From Argopecten irradians (Eukaryota; Mollusca; Bivalvia; Pectinida; Pectinidae), in NCBI RefSeq assembly GCF_041381155.1, contig NC_091135.1, positions 3,117,620-3,181,619 on the forward strand: DNA of 64,000 bases, in the 5' to 3' direction. Position 1 is the first letter of the stretch; each line of letters starts with the position of its first letter. Of the stretch, positions 26,723 to 38,985 are shown one piece after another. The notes under the pieces are model-generated. The model searched no databases. It had not been told where the DNA came from and saw only the letters and a program-made list of their open reading frames with translations. The position numbers and the translations under genes were made by a program.

Positions 26723-29199
26723 TCCCGTTATTGTCCCTTCCATAAGTCTATTAACGACCAAACCTCTTAGTAGTCATATAACCATGCATACTCTTATTGT
26801 TATTATATTGCCAGCATTTTACAGCGAATCTTTTATACTGTTACAATGTGTTAACATAAAAAAAAAACTTTGTTAAAATGACATTGAGTTTTCTTAAACC
26901 TCACTATTATATCACATTTTCGCGGGTTACATCTTATTATAAAATTGTCAATCGCCACTTTAAACTTTTGTTAATGTGACCATTTGTCAACAAGACATTT
27001 GTTACTATTTATTTCTCATTAGAATCTCGTTATAATGTTCACGTGTCTACTCCTCCATAGCTACTATTGATCAGGTATAACTCTAGTTATGTTTAAACTG
27101 TGATGTATTCAAATAATCATTTTCAATAGTACATAATATGTTACTGTTATTTGTCTTTTAGAACTCCTGTTTAGCTACCACTACTTACCGTTAAAGCTTT
27201 ATATCAGCATATGTTCTGTACTATTCTTATTTAAAACCAAGAACACTTATATAATATTGAAGTATTCAGTTTTTAAGGTAAAAATATATATGTGTTACAC
27301 CCTAGTGTAAATAAATAACACTTTTAATATTTTTACTCAATATTGACCAATCAGATTATATCATTTAACGTTCTGACGGGAAAGCATTTGTTTTGAAAAA
27401 AACAAACAAAACAGAATCTCGTGAGGTGTAAAACTACATGTATGATATACCAAAGCTTCCAGCCCAGAAACGAGGAATATTATCTATTTATTTTAGTAAC
27501 ACTTGTTTACTTATATGTGTTTCTTTTTCAGGATCAATTTTTAATTTGCAGTCCTAGTGTTGTGTACTCATTGACGTATTATTATAACGAGAAAATAACA
27601 GCGGTAAGAGAGAGCCTGGAATACGTGTCTATTCAGGATGGCTACCATATCGCACTGTGTAAAAATCTACCATATACCCATTGGTGTTCATGTTTATTAA
27701 ACCATTAACTCAATATCTAGTTCTGTTTTGTTATAAATATTATGTCCCTCACTCAGACCATCTAATCAGTCCGTTTCACCAGCCTACTAGATATGACTTG
27801 TCTACGTCTTTCTTTAACTATGCACGAGGTATATCCAAGGAAAGGAACCAAAGTTGTTGGCTCTATGGCTATGGTGGTATATCACTACTAATGATCTCTC
27901 TAAAACTACAACGATAAGTCGACATCTTATTTTTCATGAAACATCAACCTACGTATTCAAATAAGTCTACATGTGATCAGGCAAAATATTTATTTCGGCA
28001 AAAATGAAAAGTTTCTAGAGATATGCCTCCATAAATATCAAACACAGAGACAGCTAATTGTTAAAATGAAAATGAAATAGTCAACAGAAAAAAGCATCGA
28101 ATAAAACTGAGAGCTATTGCATGGTGTAATATACGATACAAAGTACACCAATAAAAACACACACATATTGGAATTATGGTTCATGCTTAAAAAGATAATG
28201 TATTGTCGATAGAGAAATTGATCATGTCTTTAGCCGATCAAACATCACTGCAGACATGAATATACCCAACTCTGCGTACAAAAACTGGGAACGCGATCTT
28301 CAGATTTCATTCGCCCGAATCCAAGAGCACGGACCCCGGAATAGAATATGCGAGCGTTGAATTCGCAGGTCAGTCTTCGGAAAAAGCTCCGTCGACGGCA
28401 GATTGCGTACATGTTTCGGCGAAAGATACGGTCACATGTCTCCCTTGGATCGGGTCTCCGATGGCGTGGATGGTTGCCCTGGAACGAAATACTTTTTGCA
28501 TGTAGAACTTTATATGTACATGTTTTTTTAATGTTATGTTTAGCGTCTAAACATGCTATAAAATTATGTTATTTTTCATTCCTTTTTTCTTAAACATAAA
28601 GTGGTCAGTTTGTCAGATATAGAATATGCTAGCATTATGGGGCGAAACGAGAAGAGAGCATTATGTGCCTAACAAAGGGCTATATAGTATATAACTCTTA
28701 CTCAATCTCCTCACTGTGTCAATGATAAATAAATAAATATCAAGAAAAAACCTAATTCTCCAAGCCATTTGTGTGTCTCTTCTTTTGATAAAATTTGTAC
28801 TTTAATCAATCTCCAAACAAATGTTGGTGTTATACGTTGACAGATAGAATGATAATGACAATAATAATAACACCTGCAGTCGTTTTCCCTTCCCTAGTAG
28901 GATTCAGTAGGTCAGTAAAAAGAAAACTGACAAAAACACATGCTTTTTTCACAGTGATTTTTCATGATATATGTAAATTAAATTTCTCGGGTATATAAGG
29001 AATGAAAACATAACAAGATATTTCTAGAAAATTCTAAAACAAGCATATATATTGACATAAATCGTCCCTAAGACTTGTGCGTGAACGCCAACAAAAGTGT
29101 GTACACAATCATAGTTTTAGTTTCCAAACTTATTTAAAAAGAAATATAACAGATGTTCTATGTTTTTTGTCCTTAATTCATTGAAACTATTGGTTACTA
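26723..29199. other. No supported gene; one GC-richer candidate segment
   Basis: Mostly AT-rich unique sequence. Two acceptor/donor-bounded segments lie here: 27543-27606 (TTTCTTTTTCAG...GCG|GTAAGAG) and 28253-28369 (CACTGCAG...GCAG|GTCAGT). Neither gives an open frame in phase with exon 3 through to its donor. The segment 28240-28500 is visibly CpG-rich compared with its surroundings and stays open for about 90 codons on the minus strand, but I recognise no family in it. Confidence 0.4.
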
Positions 29200-29361
29200 T
29201 ATAGGGATCGGATTTCGTTTTTATGTTAACCATGCTTGTATGGAGCAATTCCTCTAAGAATATATTCTATGGGGCGCGTTAGCGCCCCATATTGAATATA
29301 TTCTTAGAGGAATTGCTCCATACAAGCATGGTTAACATAAAAACGAAATCCAATCCCTATA
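29200..29361. mobile_element. 162-bp near-perfect palindrome (MITE-like)
   Basis: Two arms of about 80 bp are nearly perfect reverse complements. Outer ends read TATAGGGATCGGATTTCG and CGAAATCCAATCCCTATA; the centre is GGGGCGC-GTTA-GCGCCCC. The right arm has two extra bases next to AAGAATATATTC. There is no coding capacity. A clear target-site duplication is not visible because the flanks are AT-rich. The element class is inferred from structure only. Confidence 0.8.
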
Positions 29362-30033
29362 TTTACACTCACACGATTTTTTATTTATATTTTATGCAAT
29401 AAAATCGTCATTTGAAAGTGACGTAATTATTCAATAAAAGTCGGTCAAAAGTGGGAGGAGCTTACTCAATTGAACAGCGAATGATGACGCTGCACGTAAG
29501 GTAGAATTATTCATCCGCGACGACAAAAAAAAGTTCAATATTTTAGTGTAAAATAAACATGACAAACAAAGTAAATTTCAGAGATAATTTTATTTAATCA
29601 GATCAGAACTTTAAGTAGGTATTAAATTTTGCAAAAAGTTCATATATAGCGTAATAACATAAAGTATTTGTTCTCGGCCACATGTGTGAACTCGGTGACC
29701 GTTATTGTGCAGCGAGGCGAGGCTGACGCACGCTTACATAGTGGAGTTTTCCGAAGTTGTCAAAACACCAGTGTTCAAGTAGCTAAATTTGTTTGAGATT
29801 GTCGTCTGACTTGACGATATTACATCCTTCTGAGCCATGTGATTATATAATCTACGCTTATATCCATCGCCATCTAGGCTATAGATGGAACAACTTCACT
29901 TGTGTTCGATGGATACAATGTATTTGTGGTGACGCGTAACTGTCAACACGTGGATTACTAGCGGTGCATGTTTTATAATACACATGATTAAATTCTCAAA
30001 GAACAAAGACAAGAGGATATGTTTATAACTGAC
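29362..30033. other. No recognised feature
   Basis: AT-rich sequence with a short hairpin near 29375-29410 (ACGATTTTTT...AAAATCGT). No coding exon recognised. Confidence 0.4.
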
Positions 30034-30070
30034 CTCTATCAGAAGGTCTCACGCCCGTCCACCCAAAAGA
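30034..30070 (-). CDS. Tentative small second exon of the phospholipase A2-like gene
   Basis: A 37-nt minus-strand segment between acceptor gatcgAG|TCTTTT and donor AGAG|GTCAGT. It is phase-compatible with the exon at 30680-30844 and would add SFGWTGVRPSDR. Family members I recall often have an FGW-type motif shortly after the catalytic CCxxHDxCYxC region, which is why it is listed. It is very short and could be chance. Confidence 0.2.
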
Positions 30071-30679
30071 CTCGATCGTATGACGAACACAGACACAGAG
30101 GTAATGTTTACATTTGACACCCATCATTTTTAACAAAAATGAAAGCACGTCGCCCCGGTCGGGATATTTTTCCGTTTCTTTATACAATTGTTAATTTAAA
30201 AATTGTTTGAATCATATATAAATATAAAACATGTATTTATTGTTTACATTTTTCCAAAATTCTATGAAAAACAACAATATACACGTAATGTTGCATCAAA
30301 ATGTAAACAAAGCCATGTGTTTGTTTAAAAAAGTAGTCCTTTTACGTTGCATAGAACATTTTCTTACGCAAGTTCAAAGTTCAATGTTACCATGCAGTTA
30401 TGGTAAACAAAATCGGCTAGTATTAGCGTATAGTGACCAAGCATAGCAAGTGTAAATATACATGTGTGTGTTACATTGCTCATTGGACATAAACTCGACA
30501 CATGATAGTTACGTAACTTTTCCAACGGAGTCCTCTAGTTCCTGCTTCACAGTTCAATTTCTCGCGAAATCGCGAGTAGAAACGATAGTATCGTGAAAAT
30601 TAGACCCTATTTATATAACTACTGCGGGTTTGGGCATACCACCGTCCAACATATGAAGAACATGCATATATATACATAC

Positions 30680-30844
30680 ACATTTGTAGCAGATATCGTG
30701 ACGTCTACAGGCCGGAAGGAAGGAATTTCTAAACGGGATATCGAGATTCAGCGGGATAGTGCAGCCATTGTTGAAGGGATTATTATCACAAGTGTAGGTC
30801 TGGCTGGAGACGGCGACGACAAGCACACTTGCCAGTACCACCAG
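30680..30844 (-). CDS. Conodipine-like secreted phospholipase A2, exon with catalytic His-Asp
   Basis: The minus-strand exon is bounded by acceptor tttcttAG|CTGGTG and donor AAATGT|GTATGT, 165 nt, phase 0 at both ends. It encodes the end of a hydrophobic leader (LVVLASVLVVAVSSQ), then TYTCDNNPFNNGCTIPLNLD, IPFRNSFLPACRRHDICYKC. The C-x-x-H-D-x-C-Y-x-C block is the PLA2 catalytic helix (His-Asp plus flanking disulfide cysteines). 'GC(T/S)(I/V)P...PF...F.P.C..HDxCYxC' is the arrangement of the conodipine-like family of molluscs. The codon before the exon is TAG, so the initiator ATG must lie in an upstream exon (higher coordinates), which I could not fix. Downstream exons are also missing apart from the tentative one at 30034. 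It may be a partial gene or fragment. Secreted lipolytic activity is inferred from family only. Confidence 0.65.
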
Positions 30845-32063
30845 CTAAGAAACAAGATAAGATATAGAATAAAGGTGGTTCGGTGTTAATTGAAAGCTTC
30901 GGAATGAATATATGTAGCCACACATTCTACACATGTAAACATAATACATACATATTTATGATTATATACGGCAGAAATATATCATAACAATGTAACTAGG
31001 TCTTGACTTCAGGTTGTTTTTTTTTGTTTTTTTTGTGTCTTTTACTCAATACAGATTACGTGTCACAACTTTCCTTTGACACACAGATTTAGTCCATAAT
31101 TCATCAATATGATTACATATCTAAGGGTGATAACTCAAAGTTTAGTATCATACAGACATATCACAAAACATATAATTGTACTCGAAATATATCTGGTTTG
31201 AAATTATTGAATTCCGTAGCATTAACAATAATGTAGACGTTTTGTTGATCATCTTGGAATCAGAGGATACAAACGTTGTGAATATGTAATGAGTGTGGTA
31301 TGTGATAAGACAGCTTCAGTCATAGCTTCAGAAAATATAAAAAGGTGAATTATCGGTCACTTATAAATCAAAGGCTGCATTAACTAAACAGTGATTTACA
31401 AAATTTGTGCTTTCTGTGAAATAATGGTAAAATGGGTCCAATTTACCCAAAATACGATATACACAACAAAGGTTGAAAGTGTGTCTGCATATGAAACTTG
31501 AGAAGTTTTATTGTGTTCTAACGGGTCAAGTAATATTAACCCTTAACGTTTTTGTTGATTATGTGATAAGGTGTCAATTTAGTTAAACAAAACACGACTT
31601 TCTAATTCGCTTGGCTCGTTAGAATAATCAGAAAAAAAATCGAACTCTTTGGCTGTAATAAAAAGGATTTGAATTCCATGATAATTATTAGATTTGTCTT
31701 AACTTTTAAACTTTGCATTTTAATTATAAATCTTACTTTTTAGTAATTTAATCACCGATGTGTAAATAGACTTTAAACTTTGCATTTTAATTATAAATCT
31801 TACTTTTTAGTAATTTAATCACCGATGTGTATATAGAATGCGCATCATTTGTATGGCGAAATTCAATTTCTCACTTCTTTTATATATCAGAATCAAAAGT
31901 AAGAAAACATCCTTTGAATTACATGCATTAAAATAAAAAACATCGTGTAAATAGGTAAATCAATGTCTACTTACCCCTATTGTAGCCATAGTTCAATCAC
32001 TGTTCAATCTGTCTTTAACAGACCCATGTACTCCACCATCACCGTATACTTTAGTCCTGTTAC
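30845..32063. other. Intergenic, with one tandem duplication
   Basis: No coding exon recognised. A 67-bp direct duplication lies at about 31705-31840: ACTTTGCATTTTAATTATAA through ATCACCGATGTGTA is repeated once with a 67-bp offset and one difference near its end. The 5' exon of the phospholipase-like gene should lie in this stretch or beyond. Confidence 0.5.
31705..31840 (+). repeat. 67-bp tandem duplication (2 copies)
   Basis: CTTTGCATTTTAATTATAAA begins at 31711 and again at 31778. The copies are almost identical through CACCGATGTGTA(A/T)ATAGA, indicating a recent duplication. Confidence 0.9.
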
Positions 32064-33178
32064 TACGATGGCCCATATCAGCCGACATGGCAACTGCTTT
32101 ACTAAACTGTAGTTGTACACACATTTGTGGTGATTGTCATGGCAACTGCTTTAGTAAAAAGCACTTGCCAACGAGTTTTGTCATTTTACTCGTTTGGCAA
32201 CTGCTTTACTAGAGTAACTGTTTTGTCATCCTTACGCGTGGCCCATATCAGCCGTATTGGCGAGTGTCTGGCTTTTGAGACAATTAACATTCCACGCCGA
32301 TATCAAGCCGAGTTTGATGCCGTACAGGTGTGCTGATTAAATGACGTTTGAAACCAAAACGATACTTTACGACACAAGACAAAGGCGATTAAAGTTATAT
32401 TCAAATAACATAGCCATAGATGGTAAAAAGTTATTGTACGGTAATTAACGGTAAACTAATTTTGAGAGCCGGATGGGGAGAGGTTACAGCCCTAGGATAG
32501 GGACAATTAAATAATAGCTAGATTATCTCTCCTTCGTTTGAAACTTAATCAGACATGTATATTTAGTAGAGACCAAAAAAACGAGCCAAATTTCAGTGAT
32601 TTTTTCCCAATATACTAGGGACTGGTTGCCAGTCTAGGAGGGAAGCTAATTTAATGCAGGCATTCAACTCACCTAAATCTCTCATTATATGCCCCTACCT
32701 AGGGAAAACCCAAATTTTTACATAATACCTAATATTATTAAAGATGAATAAACATGAGTATGGTTTTTTTATAATATATTGAGTTACTTCACTGAAAGCC
32801 TATTTTCATTCAAACGTCAACATTAGCCACAGATTGCGTTACCTACCAATGATTCTACCAAGAAAAGTGTCGTAAAATATCGTTTTGGTTTCAAAGGTCA
32901 TTTAATCAGTACACGTGTACAGCGTCAAACTCGGTTAGATATCGGCGTGGAATGTTAATTGTCTCAAAAGCCAGACACTCGCCAATACGGCTGATATGGG
33001 CCACGCGTAAGGATGACAAAACAGTTACTCTAGTAAAGCAGTTGCCAAACGAGTAAAATGACAAAACTCGTTGGCAAGTGCTTTTTACTAAAGCAGTTGC
33101 CATGACAATCACCACAAATGTGTGTACAACTACAGTTTAGTAAAACAGTTGCCATGTCGGCTGATATGGGCCATCGTA
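32064..33178. mobile_element. 1.1-kb foldback element with 312-bp inverted arms
   Basis: Arms 32064-32375 and 32867-33178 are reverse complements of equal length, with only scattered differences. Outer ends read TACGATGGCCC / GGGCCATCGTA and inner ends CGACAC / GTGTCG. The 491-bp centre is AT-rich and non-coding. Each arm contains degenerate internal repeats of GGCAACTGCTTTA(C/G)TA. A 69-codon open frame appears mirrored in both arms, which reflects the duplication and is not evidence of a gene. If the terminal TA is a target duplication the element would fit Tc1/mariner-type MITEs. A GTTAC also occurs just outside both ends (32058 and 33181), so the duplication is ambiguous. Confidence 0.85.
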
Positions 33179-36100
33179 TGTTACTCCTAACTGTAGATTT
33201 TTTCTTTGTATGTGAACGTTTGAGCTCTAAGGTCAAGAGTGTACTTCCTTAATGACCCGTGTCCTTGTTTACACGCTGCACGTGACGTCCTTCGATACTA
33301 TTTATATTACACCAATTTATCCCCATGCTGATAATCTATAAAAAAATGGGAACAAGTGTGCAGATATGTCTGGTATGCGGTAAATATAGTGTGCGACAAT
33401 GAACTTTAATTATTAAAGGTCAGAAGATATAATATTCCTTCTGAACAAACAAATAATTTAATTTACTTATTAATCAAATTCTAATCTCATTAATCAAACG
33501 GATTCGAACTTGAGCACAGAAGGTGGAGGGCTGGTGGTAATATGTCGAGACATTTTAACAATTCAGCAACCGCAGCCCTCCGTTAACGTAAAAAATGTAG
33601 TTAGAAATTACTTCTCTGTTTCAAATGAGAGGGTCTTTTTGTTATTAAGTTTTGAGTAACATTTTTGAGTTTCGAATGGCAAAGTATGTGTTCATCATTT
33701 TAATCCGATGTTCACGTTATTTTTAATAAATGTTGTTGTTACATAGTCTATTATATTAAACATAATAAAATAATGCCATATTCTTACTCTATCTTATGTG
33801 GATATGAAAGATAGTGATATTCTACCCGATTTTTTAAAAATAAAACCCGAGGCTTGCCGATGGTTTTACAGCATTTTGTGATCTCGTTATACTTCGACGT
33901 TTTATTGTAATTTTATCTCTATGATATTACGCCATTTTCAAATGAATTCGAAAAAAATGCATGTCATTTCTCCATGAATGATAATTACGTGATATTTTTA
34001 TAGGCAAATCCCGTTGTTTACATCTCTTAAAGTAAAATGTTTAAATAGAGATAATCGTAATTTTGTTAACGCTGTAACGTCAGGCGACGTGAGTGTATTG
34101 ACCGACAGCCAGTTTACACCTATTGGTACGAAAGAAATTGTAATCAGACGACGTTTGAACTTAACAAACTGCCAATCACTGCGTGAGCAAAATTCTCAAT
34201 CTTTATTGGGTTATTTTAAGGCTATATACCGGGAGAGTTACTTACATTAACTATTACGAAATAGATTTTTATTCAATCATATTTCGCTTCAAAGCGCTGG
34301 TTACTTTGTCAATGGGATTTGTTTATCATTTTCAGTGCAGTATACTAAAAATATCAAGTATTTTATTCCATAGCAAATTTTGCATTACAATTAAATCATT
34401 GCGACTCATTAGATTATTAAAAGCAAGTGTTCTGGCACCTATGACGTCACATTTTGTCTATATTGAGGGAGTAAATGGTATCACGATAGCCTAGAACAAT
34501 GTGTTAGACTCCATGAAAATAATAATAAGTAAATTATCATATATCAACAAAATATAAGTGTAACTTTAAACTCGTTAACGTGAACTAGAAACTTTTACAA
34601 CTCAAAAATGTTGACTCGAAACCCGAAAAAGTTTACTGGAAACTCGAAAATATTGACTCTTAAATCGAGCCTCGACATAAAAAAATTCCTTGTTTCAGCT
34701 GTACTATCCACCAGGAAAACGATTATGTGAAAGTTTATATTCGTGTGGTGTACATTTAAAATGACACAGAAAAGCTTTTACATTAGATTTTGTAGTTACC
34801 ACACAAACGAAGAAATACATTCTAAAGTTACTTCACAAACGTATTAGGATATTATGATTTTTATATGTCTAAATAATCAATTTATCTTAACCAATGACTT
34901 ATAAGTCTCACTTATGAATCCCTGACAATAAAATAAATATGATATTCAACGGGAAACAAAACGAAGATCGCCTCTTACTTCTCTGTCTATATTTATAATG
35001 CATGGCATTTAGTTATAATGACAGTTGCCAGGTTAAATTACTAAATATGAATCTCTTTTGTTTCTAATACTTTAAGTATTATGTGTATTTTATGACAAAA
35101 CGGCGTGTCATACACTGACGTAACTGTACATATGCAGGGTGTATAGTCATGTGGAGAAGATGTAAGAAGCATATACATATATATGTTGTCTCCCTTTACG
35201 TTCTACCTCTACTTGGCCATACCAGGTTGTTCTTGGTTCGAATCGGATCATTTAAAGACACACTACGTTTCTAAAAAATATATATATATAAAAATAACAA
35301 GAAATTTTATGTTTATTGCCGTAAATGACTTGTCCCTGTGTAATCTACTTCAACGACCCGCGTTATGAAATTTAACATTCAATTTATTCTTATTGAACAT
35401 TCCATAAGGCGATGATTATAGCGTAGTATTAATGTTAAACAAATAACTTTTGCGACTCTCCAAAATGATCAATCCCAATTTACTTTCGAACTTGGAATTT
35501 CAAAAGCCTTTAAAAGGACAAAATCCAATCGAGAATGTTGAAACATAGCTGCAATATTGTAGCTCAAAAGACTTCTAGACATGACTAGCAAATTATCAAA
35601 TAGCCTAGAGCGCAGACCAATCAGATTGATGGGTATCAATTTATAGATCGGGAATAATTGCTTACAAATTGATAGATCACGAATTGCATATAAACCATAA
35701 GTCATATATCAGAACGTATTTTGTTTCATCAAAGAATAAAAACATATAAGCATTGATAATTTCATCGGGATATGACAAAAACATGATTGCTTTTGTAAAA
35801 CTTTTCTGAGAATCGCTATACGTGGATTACACAATTTGCATAGAAAAAACCCTTATGAAATTTAAAAGTAGTGATATCATGATCAATGCTTTAATGAAAT
35901 AGACAACACCGAAAACGACAAAAAGAATATATTTGAAATGAGAGAATGTTTGAAGGCTAGTATGAACTAGTAGGTGAAAATAGGTATGATGTAATTATTT
36001 GTAGAACTGCTTTAAAACAGAACTCGAAAGAGTGATGATGGTCGCTTGTATTTCACCAGCGCTGTTAGGTCAGTTGAGGATATCACCCGTTTTTGTAGGT

Positions 36101-38985
36101 GGTCTCAAAAATTATTTTTCAGTTCTGTTGTCCGTGGTTACTATGTTTTTTACAGGTTGGTGAGTTAATTGTTGTTCAGAAAAGTGAATTAAGTCATACA
36201 TTATTGACCCACAATGTAATAATAATCGTTATTGTCATAGGCTTTGTAAATCTAGCTCGCTTTGTTCATAAAACAACAGTCAGGGAAAGAGTGTAATTAT
36301 CTTCTCTTCTTACCAAATGAATAGATGGTTTTGTTTGTTATCAGTTTGGCACAAGTCATGGATTACCATATGTTTGATATATCAGCTATTGGATTGAAAT
36401 AGATTTATATGCACTCTATGGAGTTAGGTGATCTGTTTCTCTATCGCCTATGGCAAGGTTTGAAAACATTTTTAACTAGAACAGAAAATATATTTTTCCT
36501 TCTTTTGTTGAATTGGTGTTGGTTTGGTGGCTTGAGGTCAGGAAAATTATTTTTTTTTAATATTTTGTTACTAATATATTTGTTATTTTGTTTTGACTTT
36601 ACTGCACTTGATTTGTACTTTAAGGAGGAGGAGTTGCCTGGTTAATTATTTGTAGTCACCCTTATTCACCCAAAGTTTGGTTGAGTTGATGTCGTTTTTT
36701 ATGTAATTGACGTAACATTTTTTGAATTTGTTTTGTTACGCTTCTAGTAGAGCAATTGGCTCATCTTGACATCTGTCCTTCCTTAAAGTATTTTTTTCAC
36801 TTATTTGTATTTTTATTTTACCATTTTTAATGCTAGTTTGGATATTACTTTGCCTCGGTAGCGAAAATATCTTCAATTTGGGCATTTTACTTGAAATTGT
36901 CCTGGATGCAAAATATTTCTGTTTTCGTTCACAACATTACATGTAATTGGTATGGTACATTTGTGTTTTACCAATTAAAATACCAATTTGGACATGGCTT
37001 TAGTTTGACATTACACTTAATTTGTGAGAAATTTGTGCATTTGAAGGGGAATTGGCCTGACTGCAAAGCATTTCCGTTGGCGGTGACAACATTCAATGTT
37101 GTCATTTGGCGGTGTTTCACTCAGCAGCAACATAAAATACTGGTAAAGGTCATGTAATTTTAATTGTATAAAGCAAATTTTATTTTTTTGAATTTACTGA
37201 TCCCAGTATCTATTCCTATATTTACTGTTTATTAAATTCCATGTTGAAGCCCTGACCAACTTCTGCCATTCATATTACATTACATAATATTGATAGATTA
37301 GGTAACATTAAGTATCAAGTCTCAGTGCATTTAGGCGTAAAAGATTTTTTTTGGAGACACTGTTTTGCAATGTAAGATGTTCGTGTTGAATTTTGTGTTT
37401 GTCTTCTATTTAAAGATGAGAAGCGAGTTACTTCCCCTGGCCCGCAGTCTACAGCTGTCCAGTGTGGATGGATTTCATTCCTTCTTAGCGTAGATAAATT
37501 ACAGAAATTCACTTTCAATTTTATTCCTTTAGTTTTGCCGAAAACCAACACTCTTCTCAATCGCTTTTTGTTTTAGTGTTTGATTTCTGCAATCCGTTTT
37601 TAATTTTGTACTTTCATTTCCCTGTTTCCCGAAAACTTCTTCGTCATGGCTTCTTCAAGTTTGCCTTGATGTTGAAATTTCAAGAGGGGCATTAATCAAG
37701 TTTTGACCAATTTCAGTAAAGTGACATTCCGAAATGTTTACTATGGCATTAGCGGCGAAGTTTATTTAGCTGTTGCCGTTTGGCGTCGGATCAACAGGAA
37801 ATGCTGATATAGATGATTGTAGATTTAATTTTTAGTTTAAATTTTTGAGTTGTCATATCTCTCTTTAACACTAGAGTGAGATGTCATGGTTACCGTAAAT
37901 CGAGGAAGATGTCACCGTACCCAAACGTCTGTTATGTCCTTTAAGACTCGAAGGAGTTGTCATGGTAACCAAATACATGTATCTGGATTTTTTTTATGTT
38001 TTTATGGTAAGCAACTATAAATACATTAAATCCATATTTTAGACGAAACAATGAATATATCTATTAAAAAGGATAATAACATTGAAGCGACAATACAAAT
38101 CAAAACATTCCAGCAATTTAATAAAGTTTTATTTCATGCAACTATTTGAATACATTGATAATGATAGTTTACAACAACACACCACATTCCGCTTTCAACT
38201 TTCGAATTTATATAAGAATATTATTTATGTTACCTGCTTATTTTGCTATTATTTTGCATCGATATTATGTTCTATTATGTAAAAAGCGATGTAGGCTTAT
38301 ATATATATATATATATTGTATGTGTACTTGTTTTGCGGTATTCTAAATTTACCGCCTGTCACTGTCACGTCACTTCGCTAAATTAAATGACAAAAACAAC
38401 AAAATCTTAATGCTTGGCATAAATATTCGCATATTTCCAATTGTATCAATAATATTTTATTTCTGTTTAAACATAATATGTACAGTTATAAGGTTTTCTA
38501 ATCAAGCAAGTGATATACAACTGGACCAGAACGAGCGGCAATTGGTCAATCTATAATTGAGAACCTGTAAATGACGAATACTTCTTATACCTCCTATTTC
38601 TTCCAATTTGCCAACGTTTTTCAACACACCATACTAATCCACAAATCTACATTTACACACGCATGTTTAAGACTCAAAAAGCTGATAAAGGAAAATATAA
38701 TAAATTCAATACACTGCTAAATAAATATCTTTTTTCGACCACAATTAAGATAAATCAAGCACATATTATTCATCAAAAATTGTCTGTTGCACTTTCACTC
38801 CCGATTGCAAAATCAAAACGAAAAATAAAGAAATAAACTATTATTGAAATATGAAATATCATTTTATTACGTTATCTAATATAATTCCAAGATAACTCTA
38901 AAAGATTATACCATATGTACATTAAATAAATGAACTTCTAATAACTAGATCACGATATTTAGAATCGATATATATAATCACCTTA
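33179..38985. other. No supported gene or element
   Basis: AT-rich, with only short open frames of low-complexity composition. Near 34570-34670 a degenerate AACTCGAAA..GTTGACTCG motif repeats a few times. Between 36860 and 37110 two stretches share a diverged pattern (TGCAAA.(A/G)CATTTC.GTT...ACAACATT), perhaps decayed repeats. I could not assign anything further. Confidence 0.4.

Noticed and set aside
27543-27606. Possible next exon of the chitin-binding gene
   Set aside because: It has a good acceptor and donor, but the frame required by exon 3 (phase 1) hits TAG after eight codons.
32127-33115. Mirrored 69-codon ORFs (MVIVMATALVKS...)
   Set aside because: The same open frame is present in both arms of an inverted repeat, so duplication explains it. 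No domain.
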